DNA of 64,000 nucleotides from Streptomyces lanatus (GCF_014655715.1 NZ_BNBM01000018.1:166540-230539); one strand, 5' to 3'. Counted from the stretch's first letter, positions 50,855-59,140 are shown. A program made the numbers and translations. Notes: generated by a model from the letters alone, not told the origin.

Positions 50855-52330
50855 ATGAACCGAGCACGTCCTTCACGCACCACCCGGCCCACCCGTACCT
50901 ACGATCACTCCGAGGGCTCCGGCACAGGCCGCGCCGGCACCCGGCACCGGCACAAGCCCAAGGGCCGGGGTGACCGACCCGCCGCGCCCAGCGCCGACTT
51001 CACTCCGCCGCAGACGATCGAGCCCGCGCTGCCCGCCGTCGAGTCGTTCGCCGAACTCGCCATGCTGGCACCCCTGCTGGCCGCGCTCGGCCACGAAGGT
51101 GTGACCGTGCCCTTCCCGATCCAGTCGGCCACCCTGCCGAACTCCCTGGCCGGCCGTGACGTACTCGGCCGTGGACGTACCGGTTCCGGCAAAACCCTCG
51201 CCTTCGGCCTCCCGGTCCTGGCCCGTACGGCGGGCCGGCGCGCCGAACCGCGGCAACCGCTGGCCCTGGTCCTGGTACCCACCCGCGAACTCGCCCAGCA
51301 GGTCACCGACGCCCTCACCCCGTACGCCCGTGCCGTACGGCTGCGGCTGGCCACCGTGGTCGGCGGGATGTCGATCGGCAGGCAGGCGCATGCGCTGCGG
51401 AACGGGGCAGAGGTCGTCGTTGCGACGCCGGGGCGGCTCAAGGACCTCATCGACCGAGGCGACTGCCGGTTGCGCGACGTCTCCATCACCGTCCTGGACG
51501 AGGCGGACCAGATGACCGACATGGGGTTCATGCCCCAGGTCACCGCGCTGCTCGACCAGGTGCGGCCCGGCGGCCAGCGGATGCTCTTCTCCGCGACCCT
51601 CGACCGCAACGTCGACCTGCTCGTCCGCCGCTATCTGAGCGACCCGGTGGTCCACTCCGTCGACCCGTCGGCGGGTGCGGTCACCACGATGGAGCACCAC
51701 GTCCTCCATGTGCACGAGGCGGACAAGCACCGCACGACCACCGAGATCGCGGCGCGGGACGGCCGGGTGATCATGTTCTTGGACACGAAGCACGCGGTGG
51801 ACCGGCTGACCAAGCACCTCCTCGGCAGCGGCGTCCGCGCCGCCGCGCTGCACGGCGGCCGGTCCCAGCCACAGCGCACCCGGACTCTCGCTCAGTTCAA
51901 GAGCGGGCAGGTGACGGTGCTGGTGGCGACCAATGTCGCGGCGCGCGGCATCCACATCGACGACCTCGACCTGGTCGTCAACGTGGATCCGCCCGGCGAT
52001 CACAAGGACTACCTGCACCGTGGCGGCCGTACGGCCCGTGCCGGCGCGTCCGGCAGCGTCGTCACCCTGGTGACGCCCGGCCAACGTCGCGGCATGACCC
52101 GGCTGATGGGCTCGGCCGGCATCAACCCGAAGATCACCGCGGTGCGTTCGGGCGAGGCGGAGCTGAGCCGCATCACGGGCGCCAAGGCCCCGTCCGGTGT
52201 CCCCGTCGTCATCCCCGCGCCGACCATGGAGCCGCTCCGCGGGGCCGCGGCCCGTGCGTCGGCCTCGGCCCGGAGCCGTCGAGGGCGCACCGCTCGGGGC
52301 CGGTCCGCAGGGCAGCGCCACGCCGCGTGA
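50855..52330 (+). CDS. DEAD-box RNA helicase
   Basis: A 491-residue helicase. After a basic Arg/Thr-rich leader of about 50 residues come the Q motif region (PFPIQSATLP), motif I GRTGSGKT, Ia PTRELAQQ, II DEAD, III SAT, V ARGIHID and VI HRGGRTARAG, all intact. The C-terminus is an Arg/Ala/Ser-rich tail likely to bind RNA. These enzymes use ATP to unwind short RNA duplexes, for example in ribosome assembly. I choose ATG 50855 with AAGGAAGG upstream; an earlier ATG at 50807 lacks a site. The CBS-like gene follows 78 bases later on the same strand. Confidence 0.95.
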   Translation: MNRARPSRTTRPTRTYDHSEGSGTGRAGTRHRHKPKGRGDRPAAPSADFTPPQTIEPALPAVESFAELAMLAPLLAALGHEGVTVPFPIQSATLPNSLAGRDVLGRGRTGSGKTLAFGLPVLARTAGRRAEPRQPLALVLVPTRELAQQVTDALTPYARAVRLRLATVVGGMSIGRQAHALRNGAEVVVATPGRLKDLIDRGDCRLRDVSITVLDEADQMTDMGFMPQVTALLDQVRPGGQRMLFSATLDRNVDLLVRRYLSDPVVHSVDPSAGAVTTMEHHVLHVHEADKHRTTTEIAARDGRVIMFLDTKHAVDRLTKHLLGSGVRAAALHGGRSQPQRTRTLAQFKSGQVTVLVATNVAARGIHIDDLDLVVNVDPPGDHKDYLHRGGRTARAGASGSVVTLVTPGQRRGMTRLMGSAGINPKITAVRSGEAELSRITGAKAPSGVPVVIPAPTMEPLRGAAARASASARSRRGRTARGRSAGQRHAA

Positions 52331-52408
52331 CGTGCAGGCGATCCACCGTCGGCCCGGCGACCCGTCCGGAGCCGTCCCGACCAGAAGCCCGTACCACAGG
52401 AGGCAGCC

Positions 52409-52696
52409 ATGACACCGGTCCGGACGCATCGAAACCCGACCGCTCCCGACCTCACGACCAGGGCCTGCGGCGGGGACACTACCGAGCTGCGGGTCGGTGA
52501 CGACATGACCGTCGAGGTCGCCCTGTCCGTCATGGCCGGTGCCGATGTGGAGTATCTGCTCCTGTGCGACGGGGACGACGAGCGCACCGGCTCGGTCACC
52601 CTGGCCGAACTCGTCACGCACCGCGACAGCTCCGCCTACACGGACCGCGTCCGCCTGCGGGACGTCCTCGGCACACTGTGCCCGGCCGCCGGCTAG
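52409..52696 (+). CDS. Small CBS-domain-like protein
   Basis: A 95-residue protein. Residues about 27-92 resemble a single CBS repeat: VGDDMTVEVALSVMAGADVEYLLLC, then GSVTLAELVTHRDSSAYTDR. CBS units bind adenine nucleotides, normally in pairs, so it would have to dimerise. ATG 52409 has CAGGAGG ideally placed. It lies 78 bases after the DEAD-box gene and is probably co-transcribed, suggesting a regulatory partner that senses nucleotide state. Two Cys residues (Cys20 and Cys54) are noticeable but not in a known motif. Confidence 0.75.
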   Translation: MTPVRTHRNPTAPDLTTRACGGDTTELRVGDDMTVEVALSVMAGADVEYLLLCDGDDERTGSVTLAELVTHRDSSAYTDRVRLRDVLGTLCPAAG

Positions 52697-52718
52697 TTCT
52701 CCCTGTCCCTGTGATGCA

Positions 52719-52739
52719 CCGGCGCTGCGTCAGCGCCGG
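52719..52739. terminator. 9-bp hairpin between convergent genes
   Basis: CCGGCGCTG (52719-52727) pairs perfectly with 52731-52739 around CGT. It lies 22 bases after the CBS-like stop, and the GNAT-like gene converges on it. Confidence 0.65.
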
Positions 52740-52871
52740 GTGGGCGGGAGTGCGCCCCGCCACCCGGCGGGCATGTGTGCCTTCCCACGGGCCGCCGGCG
52801 GCACGGCACGCAACCCCGTAGCCGGTTCCCGTACCGGAACTCTGGTCGGGCGGGCGGGAATGCCACCCCGT

Positions 52872-53561
52872 TCAGCGGAGCACCAGCAGGCGGCGTGGGG
52901 CGAAACGGGACGCCCCGGCGTCCTCAGCCGGGAGGCAGCTCCAGCCCCAGGCCAGCAGTGCCCGGTAGGTGTCCATGTCACCGCGGTCGACCAGGGTGAC
53001 GCCGAGTGCGCCGGTGTGTCCTCCCAACAGCCGCCTCTGCAGGCGCCGGGCGAGGTTCCACTCGCGGGTCAGGTTCTGGGTGCGCACCCGGCGCTCCACG
53101 AGGACGTCGGCGACCGCGAAGAGCTTGCCCGAGACAGCGGCACGGAACAGGATCTCCGGGAGATATCCGTCGAGGCCCTGCCACCAGGGGCCGGTGCCGC
53201 GTATGGGGAAGCCGTAGGCACATGCCGTGAGGACGGTGGCGCCCGAAGGGCGGACGGCCTCCGCGACGAGCAGCTCGAACCCGGGCCGCCGCATATGACC
53301 GGCGAGCCGCAGCATGAAGGCGTCGGACCCGGCCCGGTCCGACGGGTCGAGGAACCCCGGCTCGGCCGGCTCGCTCGACGAGGTGTGAGCGTACAACTCT
53401 CCGAGCTCCCAGATCCGGTCGTCGATCTGGCGCCGGGTCAAGGGCCGGACGAACTCGCCCCTGTCGGGTGACGGCCCCTGCCGGTGTCGCGGCGGACACG
53501 GTATCTCGGGAGGCGTCCCGGGAAGGGGGGTCGCTGGGCGGGCCGGCATGTGCGCAGTCAT
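52872..53561 (-). CDS. GNAT-like acetyltransferase
   Basis: A 229-residue soluble protein. The fold pattern of a GNAT enzyme is visible: FELLVAEAVRPSGATVLTAC as beta strands, the helix TREWNLARRLQRRLLGG where acetyl-CoA would bind, then VTLVDRGDMDTYRALLAWGW as the final strand-helix. The canonical R/Q-x-x-G-x-G/A pyrophosphate loop is not intact (RTQNLTREWNLA), so catalysis is uncertain. The start is placed at ATG 53561 (MTAHMPARPATP); an upstream 35-residue extension is Arg-rich and unlikely. The acceptor substrate is unknown. Confidence 0.65.
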   Translation of the reverse strand: MTAHMPARPATPLPGTPPEIPCPPRHRQGPSPDRGEFVRPLTRRQIDDRIWELGELYAHTSSSEPAEPGFLDPSDRAGSDAFMLRLAGHMRRPGFELLVAEAVRPSGATVLTACAYGFPIRGTGPWWQGLDGYLPEILFRAAVSGKLFAVADVLVERRVRTQNLTREWNLARRLQRRLLGGHTGALGVTLVDRGDMDTYRALLAWGWSCLPAEDAGASRFAPRRLLVLR

Positions 53562-53888
53562 GAGGCGAACCCTGCCCCCGGGCCCGGACGGGTCCGACCC
53601 GGCATCGTCGTTCGCCGAGAACGGCACTCGGCACATGCGCCGGCGCACGAGAAGCCCTCGGCGCATACGAGGCTACGCCCGCCCCGGCGACCAGCGGGGG
53701 GGCACGCCCCGATGCGGTCGGGAAACCGTCGGGTGTCTGCCTCCTCAGATGACTGCAACTGTGCAGCACACCGGGCCTCGTCGTGCCATGCCCGGGAGCC
53801 CTGACATCTGTCAGGATCCCTCCTGCCTGCCTGTCTCCTAGCCTTTCGCGCAGGACGCCCGGCACGGGGCGGAACAGAAGGGCAGGAC
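53562..53888. promoter_or_regulatory. Divergent intergenic region with conserved inverted repeat
   Basis: No gene is seen in these 327 bases between the GNAT-like gene and the first small secreted protein. The inverted repeat CCTGACA-TC-TGTCAGG lies at 53800-53815. Confidence 0.5.
53800..53815 (+). promoter_or_regulatory. Inverted repeat CCTGACA-N2-TGTCAGG, copy 1
   Basis: Seven-base arms with a TC centre, ending 73 bases before the start of the secreted protein at 53889. The same 16 bases occur at 56399-56414, 71 bases before its paralogue. This is a likely regulator site or promoter element. Confidence 0.7.
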
Positions 53889-54221
53889 ATGACGATCCTC
53901 TGGAAACGCGCACTCGTCACCGGAGCAGCGGGGATCGCTCTCGCCGGCGGAGTCGGTCTTGTGACCGCCTCACCCGCGGCGGCAGCGGAGCCCAACGTGC
54001 TGCAGTGCAGGGCCTGGGTCGCGGACAATCGCGCCTACGGCGAGTGCTTCAACCCCGGGACGCAGCTGCACGCGTTCTCCGTACACGCCATCTGCGGCTG
54101 GTCCCCGGACGCTTACTCGAATTGGTACTACGTGACGCCGGGCGGGACCACCACTGTCAGTATCGGCTGCGGCCCGTTGAGCACCGGCGTCGGCGGCGCG
54201 GCCATCGAGTACGGCGGCTGA
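53889..54221 (+). CDS. Small secreted Cys-containing protein, paralogue 1
   Basis: A 110-residue protein. A classical signal peptide (residues 1-32, ending SPAAAA) leaves a mature part of about 78 residues with four Cys (QCRAW, GECFNPG, HAICGW, IGCGP), enough for two disulfides. It contains no catalytic motif. The protein at 55995-56327 has the same length, the same Cys spacing trend and the shared ending C-x-x-x-STGVG, so the two form a family. Streptomyces secrete many small proteins of this type without known role. ATG 53889 has GGGCAGG upstream. An inverted repeat 73 bases upstream is shared with the paralogue. Confidence 0.8.
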   Translation: MTILWKRALVTGAAGIALAGGVGLVTASPAAAAEPNVLQCRAWVADNRAYGECFNPGTQLHAFSVHAICGWSPDAYSNWYYVTPGGTTTVSIGCGPLSTGVGGAAIEYGG

Positions 54222-54599
54222 GCGTCCCGGAACACCCAGATCCATCAAAAGCCCCCTAGACGGTCGATGAAGATCTTGGGTTCTGGCCCTGCCGCATGAG
54301 CGGCAGGGCCAGACTCGTCATGTGGTGAGTGGACGACGTAGATGGTGTGGCCCGAACGCAGAGGCGCGCTGAACACCGGCCAGAACAAGGGGTCACGGTG
54401 AAAAGCGGCCCCCAAGTGCCCCGAAGCGGCCATGAGGTGAGGGCTCGGTGGTCGATGCCGCTGGACGGGTGTAGTTCGGCAGCTGCCTCCGGTGCCCTGC
54501 GCCCGGAGTGGTGCGTGGCCGGATTACATGAGCCTGCGTCTCGGCACGGGGCGTGCCGGCGTCCTTCGCGGCCCCGGATCCGACGAATCAAGGAGCGCG
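54222..54599. other. Gene-free stretch, possible mobile-element remnant
   Basis: No convincing gene. It contains a perfect 13-bp hairpin at 54283-54312. The stretch from 54250 has short disconnected frames of the kind seen at the decayed end of an insertion sequence, but I cannot match it to one. Confidence 0.3.
54283..54312 (+). terminator. 13-bp hairpin downstream of the small secreted protein
   Basis: CTGGCCCTGCCGC (54283-54295) pairs perfectly with 54300-54312 around ATGA, about 60 bases after the stop at 54221. Confidence 0.65.
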
Positions 54600-55874
54600 A
54601 TGGCAGAGCGCGATTCTCGCGACCGCACTGGCCGCAGCCCGCTACTTCGCGGGCTCGCCGCTGCCGTGCTCGCGGTCGGCATGCTGGTGGTCTCGGCGGG
54701 ACCCGGATTCGGGACCGGCGCGGCCACTCTGCCGCCCGGCACACAGTTCACGCCGTTGACGGCGGCCGTGATGACCGAACCGACGCCGTTCGTCGCCACG
54801 GACGGCAGGACGCATCTCTCGTACGAACTGCTCACCACGAGCTCACTGCCCAGCAGCACACCCTTGCGGCTCGACCGTGTCGACGTCCAGGACGCCCGCA
54901 CGCACCGCGTCGTCGGCTCGCTGAGCGGGCAGGCGTTGGCCGAGGCCGCCAATCCGGTGGGTGACCCCCTGCCGGGTGCGGACGGCTACACCCCGGCGCC
55001 CCCGGCGCCGACGCCGACCGTCATCCAGGGCTCCCAGCAGTGGGTCATCTGGCTCGACCTGGTCCTCGAGCGTGGTCGGGCGGTGCCCGCGGTCCTCGAA
55101 CACCATCTCTCCGGCGCCGTCCTGAGCCCCTCCGGTCCCGCCGCCTTCGAGGAGACGGTGCAGGCCACCCCGACCTCCGACAGCGCGCCGTTGAATCTGA
55201 GCCCGCCTGTCCGGCCCGGTACCTGGTACTCCAGTGAGTCGTGCTGCGGCAACACCCACCACCGGCGCGGCCTCGCCCCGATCAACGGTCGCTTCTACGT
55301 GCCGCAGCGCTTCGCGATCGACTGGTACCGGGTCGGCGAGCGAGGGCAGACCTGGGAAGGCGACCCCACACGGCTCGACAGCTACCTGAGCTACCGTCAG
55401 CCGGTCGTGGCCGCGGCCGGCGGCAGAGTGGTGGAGGTCCAGGACGGACTCCCGGACCAATCGCCGCCCGTCACACCGCCCACCCCGCCGATCCAGGACA
55501 CCGTCGGCAACCACGTCACCGTGGAAGTCGCGCCGGGCCGCTATCTGCTCTACGCCCATCTGAAGCCAGGCTCGCTCAAGGTCCGGGAGGGCGACCGCGT
55601 CGACTGCGGCCAGGTCCTCGGGCTGATCGGCAACAGCGGCAACTCCACCACGCCGCACCTGCACTTCCAGGTGATGACCACGGCCGAGTTCTTCCCGACC
55701 GACAGCCCGCCGTTCACCTTCCGGCAGTTCCGCGTCCTCGGACAGGTCGAACCCCGGCTCTGGGACGACAACCTGGGCCTGCAGCCGACCGGCGTCCTGC
55801 CGATCACGCGCTCGCCGTACGCGGGCCCTCACCGTGCGCGGTATCCGCTGGACCGCGAGGTGCTGGAGTTCTGA
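54600..55874 (+). CDS. Secreted M23-family (LytM-like) protein with altered zinc site
   Basis: A 424-residue exported protein. The signal peptide spans about residues 15-40. Residues 45-230 form a beta-rich domain of unknown type (PPGTQFTPLTAAVMTE...). The M23 domain covers about 230-380: the first metal motif reads RFAIDW, with Arg237 where the zinc-binding His is expected four residues before Asp241; the rest is normal, with His320 in YAHL and HLHF (His353, His355). M23 enzymes cut peptidoglycan cross-bridges; those lacking zinc ligands act as activators or binders. ATG 54600 has AAGGAG upstream. It is flanked by the two paralogous small secreted proteins. Confidence 0.85.
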   Translation: MAERDSRDRTGRSPLLRGLAAAVLAVGMLVVSAGPGFGTGAATLPPGTQFTPLTAAVMTEPTPFVATDGRTHLSYELLTTSSLPSSTPLRLDRVDVQDARTHRVVGSLSGQALAEAANPVGDPLPGADGYTPAPPAPTPTVIQGSQQWVIWLDLVLERGRAVPAVLEHHLSGAVLSPSGPAAFEETVQATPTSDSAPLNLSPPVRPGTWYSSESCCGNTHHRRGLAPINGRFYVPQRFAIDWYRVGERGQTWEGDPTRLDSYLSYRQPVVAAAGGRVVEVQDGLPDQSPPVTPPTPPIQDTVGNHVTVEVAPGRYLLYAHLKPGSLKVREGDRVDCGQVLGLIGNSGNSTTPHLHFQVMTTAEFFPTDSPPFTFRQFRVLGQVEPRLWDDNLGLQPTGVLPITRSPYAGPHRARYPLDREVLEF

Positions 55875-55924
55875 GGGGACTCCGGTCGTGCGCCGAAGTA
55901 CTCGACGTACTCGACCAAGCGCTT

Positions 55925-55972
55925 GGGGCGGCGGCCGTACTCCTTGACTCCTGAGAGTTCGGCCGCCGCCCC
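55925..55972. terminator. 13-bp bidirectional hairpin between convergent genes
   Basis: GGGGCGGCGGCCG (55925-55937) pairs perfectly with 55960-55972 around a 22-base loop, between the M23-like stop at 55874 and the small secreted protein stop at 55995. Confidence 0.75.
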
Positions 55973-55994
55973 TTCCCCGCCGTGCGACCGGGTG

Positions 55995-56327
55995 TTACTG
56001 GATGGTCCAGCCGACGCTGCCGACACCCGTGCTGTACCAGGCGCAGGTGGCGGAGGACTGGCCGTACTGGCCCGGGTTCAGGGTCACCCAGTCACCGGAG
56101 ACGTCGGGGGCCCGGCCGCAGACGACCTCGGCGCGGAACCGGATGGTGCGGTCGCTGTTGTTCGTGCAGCTGGCGATGCCCCGGTCCGTGTCGACACCGT
56201 GGACCGCGCCACGGCAGTCGACCGAGCCGGCGGCGGACGCCGGGGCGGCCGCGGCGCCGAGGGACAGGGCCACCGCCGAGACGGTGGTGGCGAGACCTGC
56301 GGCGAACATCTTCTTACTGCGGATCAT
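55995..56327 (-). CDS. Small secreted Cys-containing protein, paralogue 2
   Basis: A 110-residue protein with a signal peptide (residues 1-33, ending APASAA) and a mature part of about 77 residues with four Cys (DCRGA, ASCTNNS, VVCGRAPD, ATCAWYSTGVG). It resembles the protein at 53889-54221 in length, Cys order and the closing STGVG motif, though the overall identity is modest. The mature sequence is likely a small disulfide-stabilised beta fold. GGGGG upstream is the ribosome site. An inverted repeat identical to that of the paralogue lies 71 bases before the start. Function unknown. Confidence 0.8.
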   Translation of the reverse strand: MIRSKKMFAAGLATTVSAVALSLGAAAAPASAAGSVDCRGAVHGVDTDRGIASCTNNSDRTIRFRAEVVCGRAPDVSGDWVTLNPGQYGQSSATCAWYSTGVGSVGWTIQ

Positions 56328-56398
56328 TCTTGTGCCCCCGAGAGGTTGCGGTTTGCATCTGCTGACCTCAGTGAACGGCAGGGGGGCGGACCTGGGTA

Positions 56399-56414
56399 CC
56401 TGACATCTGTCAGG
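56399..56414 (-). promoter_or_regulatory. Inverted repeat CCTGACA-N2-TGTCAGG, copy 2
   Basis: The same 16 bases as at 53800-53815, located 71 bases upstream of the second small secreted gene. Matching distance to both starts suggests a shared regulator or promoter class. Confidence 0.7.
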
Positions 56415-56499
56415 GTGCGCGGCGCGGAGTCTGTCGTCGTCCTAGCGGCCCCGCCGTACGGCAGCCTCGGTCTTCTCGACCCAGCCGAGGTACCAGTCA

Positions 56500-56959
56500 C
56501 GGCCAGTCCCGCAACAGGACGACCAACGCCCACCAGATGGCGATGGCCGCGGTGTACTACCAGCCCCTCAACTTCCTCTTCTGGTACGACAAGCCGTCCA
56601 AGTACTCCAACCCGGCGAACTGGCCGGGCCTGCCCTGGTTCAACGCCGTCCCCACGACCTGGGACGAGAGCCACACCCTGGCCGGGGCGATCGGCGAGTA
56701 CGTGGCGGTCGCCCGCCGCGCAGGCGACACCTGGTACGTCGGCGCCATGACGAACGAGACACCCCGGAACCTGTCGATCCCCCTGTCCTTCCTCGGCGCC
56801 GGGACCTACACGGCGACCGTCTACTCCGACGGCACACCGGGCACCGACCCGTTCCGCACCCCGGTCGTGGTCGGCACCCGGACCGTCACCTCGGAGACCA
56901 CGCTGGACGTGGCGATGGCGCCGGCGGGCGGCCAGGCGATCATCCTGAAGCCGAGCTGA
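56500..56959 (+). pseudogene. C-terminal remnant of a GH97 glycosidase
   Basis: About 150 codons matching the end of GH97 alpha-glucosidase/galactosidase proteins: NRTTNAHQMAMAAVYYQP, then FWYDKPSKYSNPANW, FNAVPTTWDESHTL and the closing beta-sandwich YVGAMTNETPRNLSIPLSFL. Full GH97 enzymes are over 600 residues, so the catalytic barrel's first part and the N-terminal domain are missing. Homology begins before the first ATG at 56537 and stops abruptly near 56500, so no functional start exists. It overlaps the tail of another decayed gene on the opposite strand by 20 bases. Confidence 0.8.
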
Positions 56960-57524
56960 TGTTGAGGACCGTTGTCGCATCCGCCTTGTAGCGCGCGATC
57001 TCCTCGTCCGTGAACTCGCGGGGCTCCGGGAAGCCGAGGCCGACCACCGCGGCGATCCTGGTGGGGTCGTCCGGGGCGAAGACGGGGACAGTGACCGAAC
57101 CCTTGGAACCGGAGAGACGGGCCGGGGGGGGCGAGTCGAACGGCGGGGAGAGCCTTCGCGTCCGGGAACGGGCCGTCGAATTCAGGGAGGAGAAGGATGC
57201 CGGCCCCGAGGCAGAGGCCCTCGTCGATCGCCGTATCCGGCAACCGCCTCGCGGCCATGAAGCCCGTTCCGATCCCCCGGATCTCGGTCGGCCGGGAACA
57301 ACGTCAGTACCACCATCGGCGGGGCACCCGTCTCCAGGCCGATGACCGCGAGGATCGCGGTGCACAGCCACTGCGGAGCGGAAGGACCGGCCCCGGGCCC
57401 GCGATCCGGCCGTCGACTTCAGCGAGAAGATCCAGCTGCCGCTCGACAGGTCGAAGGACGTGATGCCGGGCCCCTCGAAGGCGAGGCCCTGCGCTCGGCG
57501 TTGGCGCTGGACGGCGTCCGGCAT
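56940..57524 (-). pseudogene. Frameshifted gene of unknown family
   Basis: Coding-like stretches lie in successive frames: an N-terminal part (FEGPGITSFDLSSGSWIFSL), then LAVIGLETGAPPMVVLTLFP, then MAARRLPDTAIDEGLCLGAG, and a C-terminal part FAPDDPTRIAAVVGLGFPEP ending at 56940. At least three frameshifts are needed to join them into about 195 codons. The end resembles small-molecule-sensing domains, but I cannot name the family. It is clearly inactive. Confidence 0.6.
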
Positions 57525-57587
57525 GACGTGGAGGTCTGGTCGCTCGTCGCCGACGGGTGACGGGTGACGGCGGGGTCGCAGGCACCT

Positions 57588-57956
57588 TTACGGCGACTCC
57601 GCGCCCTCCCGGCCCGCGCCATGCCGTTCGCCGCCGTCGACGAGGCCCTGTCGCCGGGCGTCGTCGTCGGCCAGCAGTCCCAGCAGTTGCGCCACGGCCA
57701 GCCCCGACTCCGCCGGGTGACGCAGGGTGGTTCCCGATCGGATGCGGTAGGTGTTCGATCTGCCTTCGCGGGTGTGGGTGAGATATCCGCCGGCTTCCAG
57801 ATCGGAAATGATCTTCCCCACCGCGCGTTCGGTCAGCCGGCAGTGAGCGGCGATGTCTCGGATGCGGGTCGTGTGGTCGTCGGCGATCGCCGCCAGGACC
57901 CGGGCATGGTTGGTGAGAAAGGTCCACCCGGTATGCGGCTCAGGCACTTCTCCCAT
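57588..57956 (-). CDS. Winged helix-turn-helix regulator
   Basis: A 122-residue protein. Residues about 10-75 form a winged helix like those of MarR/ArsR regulators: HARVLAAIADDHTTRIRDIA, HCRLTERAVGKIISDLEAGG (recognition helix) and the wing TREGRSNTYRI. The C-terminal 45 residues are less structured. Related Streptomyces proteins of about 120 residues usually carry no second domain. ATG 57956 has AAGGG directly before it, too close for a normal ribosome site, so translation may start differently. It is divergent from the ANTAR gene with about 150 bases between. Confidence 0.8.
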   Translation of the reverse strand: MGEVPEPHTGWTFLTNHARVLAAIADDHTTRIRDIAAHCRLTERAVGKIISDLEAGGYLTHTREGRSNTYRIRSGTTLRHPAESGLAVAQLLGLLADDDARRQGLVDGGERHGAGREGAESP

Positions 57957-58104
57957 CCCTTCAGCATAGGACCACTTGTTCGCGTATTGGAAAGACCGAA
58001 ATCTATTTCCGGTATCGCTTGACGGGTTTGACATGAGGGCGCAACCTGAGGGAGGGGAGCAGCCCGACAAGCCCGGCACAGGCGGCCTCAACCAGGGAGC
58101 ACGG

Positions 58105-58413
58105 GTGAACCACGAGGAGCAGAAGGACCTCCGTGACGAGGTCGACCAGCTGCGCCGGGCCATGGAGACGCGTCCCGCCATCGACCAGGCCAGAGGCATT
58201 CTGATGGCGTCCTTCGGGCTCAGCCCCGAGGACGCCTGGACCGTGCTGGTCAGCGTCTCCCAGAACACGAACACCAAGCTCCACAGCCTCGCCGACGAAC
58301 TCGTGACGACGGTCCAGGGCGGCGCGCTCTCCGAGACGATGCGGCAGCAGGTGTCCGCGGCACTGACGGGACTTGAGGCGGCCACGGAGTCGTCGTCGGA
58401 AACGGCTCCCTGA
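58105..58413 (+). CDS. ANTAR-domain protein
   Basis: A protein of 102 residues from GTG 58105 (GGGAG upstream), or 126 from ATG 58033, which lacks a site. The core LRRAMETRPAIDQARGILMA, then FGLSPEDAWTVLVSVSQNTN, is the ANTAR fold: three helices that bind paired-hairpin RNA and prevent termination. The typical aromatic after GILM is replaced by ASFG. No receiver or GAF sensor is attached, so it is a stand-alone ANTAR, a form common in Streptomyces. Its RNA target is unknown; no ANTAR hairpin pair was recognised nearby. Confidence 0.85.
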   Translation: MNHEEQKDLRDEVDQLRRAMETRPAIDQARGILMASFGLSPEDAWTVLVSVSQNTNTKLHSLADELVTTVQGGALSETMRQQVSAALTGLEAATESSSETAP

Positions 58414-58507
58414 GCCGGCGGGTCGCACGACGCCGACCGCAACAGCGGCTTGGTCGGGATGGTCATCTCGGTCCGCGGCACCGTCAAGACCGTCTGAATC
58501 CGACCGG

Positions 58508-59140
58508 TCAAGCTGATTCAGCCGTCGCCTTCAGGTCCCGCAGCCACGCCTCAAGACCCGCCCCGAGTGCCTCGGTCGCCGTAGGGACGTCCGCCTCCAC
58601 CTGGGCGCCCGTCCAGGTCTCCTCGGTGTGGACGTGGACGCCGCCCTTGACCTTCCTGAAGGTCCACAGGTGGACCCCCTCGTCGATGCTCAGGCCCTCG
58701 CCGACGGCCGGTCCGCTCCACAGGAGGCAGTTGTGGGGGCGGAGTTGCTGGACGGTCGAGGTGATGGTGAGTGTGGTGGCGGGGGTTGTCGGGGTGGCCG
58801 GTGCCGGGGTCGTCCAGCGGAACTGCGAACCCGCTTTCAGACGGCCGGGGTCTAGGCGTTCGGCGGAGGTGACCGGGGGCTGCCAGGCCGGCCAGCGTTC
58901 GACGTCGGTCTGGAGCTTCCAGATGGTGCTCAGGGGTGCCTTGATGACGATGTCCGACTCGTAACGGATCAAGGCGTGCTTGTCGACGCCCTGCCCGCCG
59001 CACCGCGACGTACCGGTGCCGGTGGCGGGTGCCGCCTGGGCGGTCGGGACGGTGCCGGCGAGGGTGGCGGTGACGGCGATCGCGAGCGCGACCGCGGTCT
59101 TTCCCGCGCCGTGCGACTTCGAAGTGCCGGTGCTGAACAT
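58508..59140 (-). CDS. Secreted SRPBCC (START-like) protein
   Basis: A 210-residue protein with a signal peptide (residues 1-36, ending AQAAPA). The mature part has the SRPBCC/polyketide-cyclase-like pattern: VIKAPLSTIWKLQTDVERWPAWQPPV, then GSQFRWTT, SGPAVGEGLSIDEGVHLWTF and TEETWTGAQV. Such helix-grip folds bind hydrophobic ligands; exported versions are uncommon but known in Streptomyces. ATG 59140 has GAGAGG upstream. It follows the oxidoreductase gene by 46 bases on the same strand and may be in its operon. Ligand unknown. Confidence 0.88.
   Translation of the reverse strand: MFSTGTSKSHGAGKTAVALAIAVTATLAGTVPTAQAAPATGTGTSRCGGQGVDKHALIRYESDIVIKAPLSTIWKLQTDVERWPAWQPPVTSAERLDPGRLKAGSQFRWTTPAPATPTTPATTLTITSTVQQLRPHNCLLWSGPAVGEGLSIDEGVHLWTFRKVKGGVHVHTEETWTGAQVEADVPTATEALGAGLEAWLRDLKATAESA

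Noticed and set aside
54245..54433. Transposase fragment on the minus strand
   Set aside because: 62 codons without a transposase motif; the hairpin alone does not prove an insertion sequence.
58422..58496. Short plus-strand reading ending GLVGMVISVRGTVKTV before a stop
   Set aside because: Coding-like, but only about 25 codons with no start; too short to call a gene remnant.
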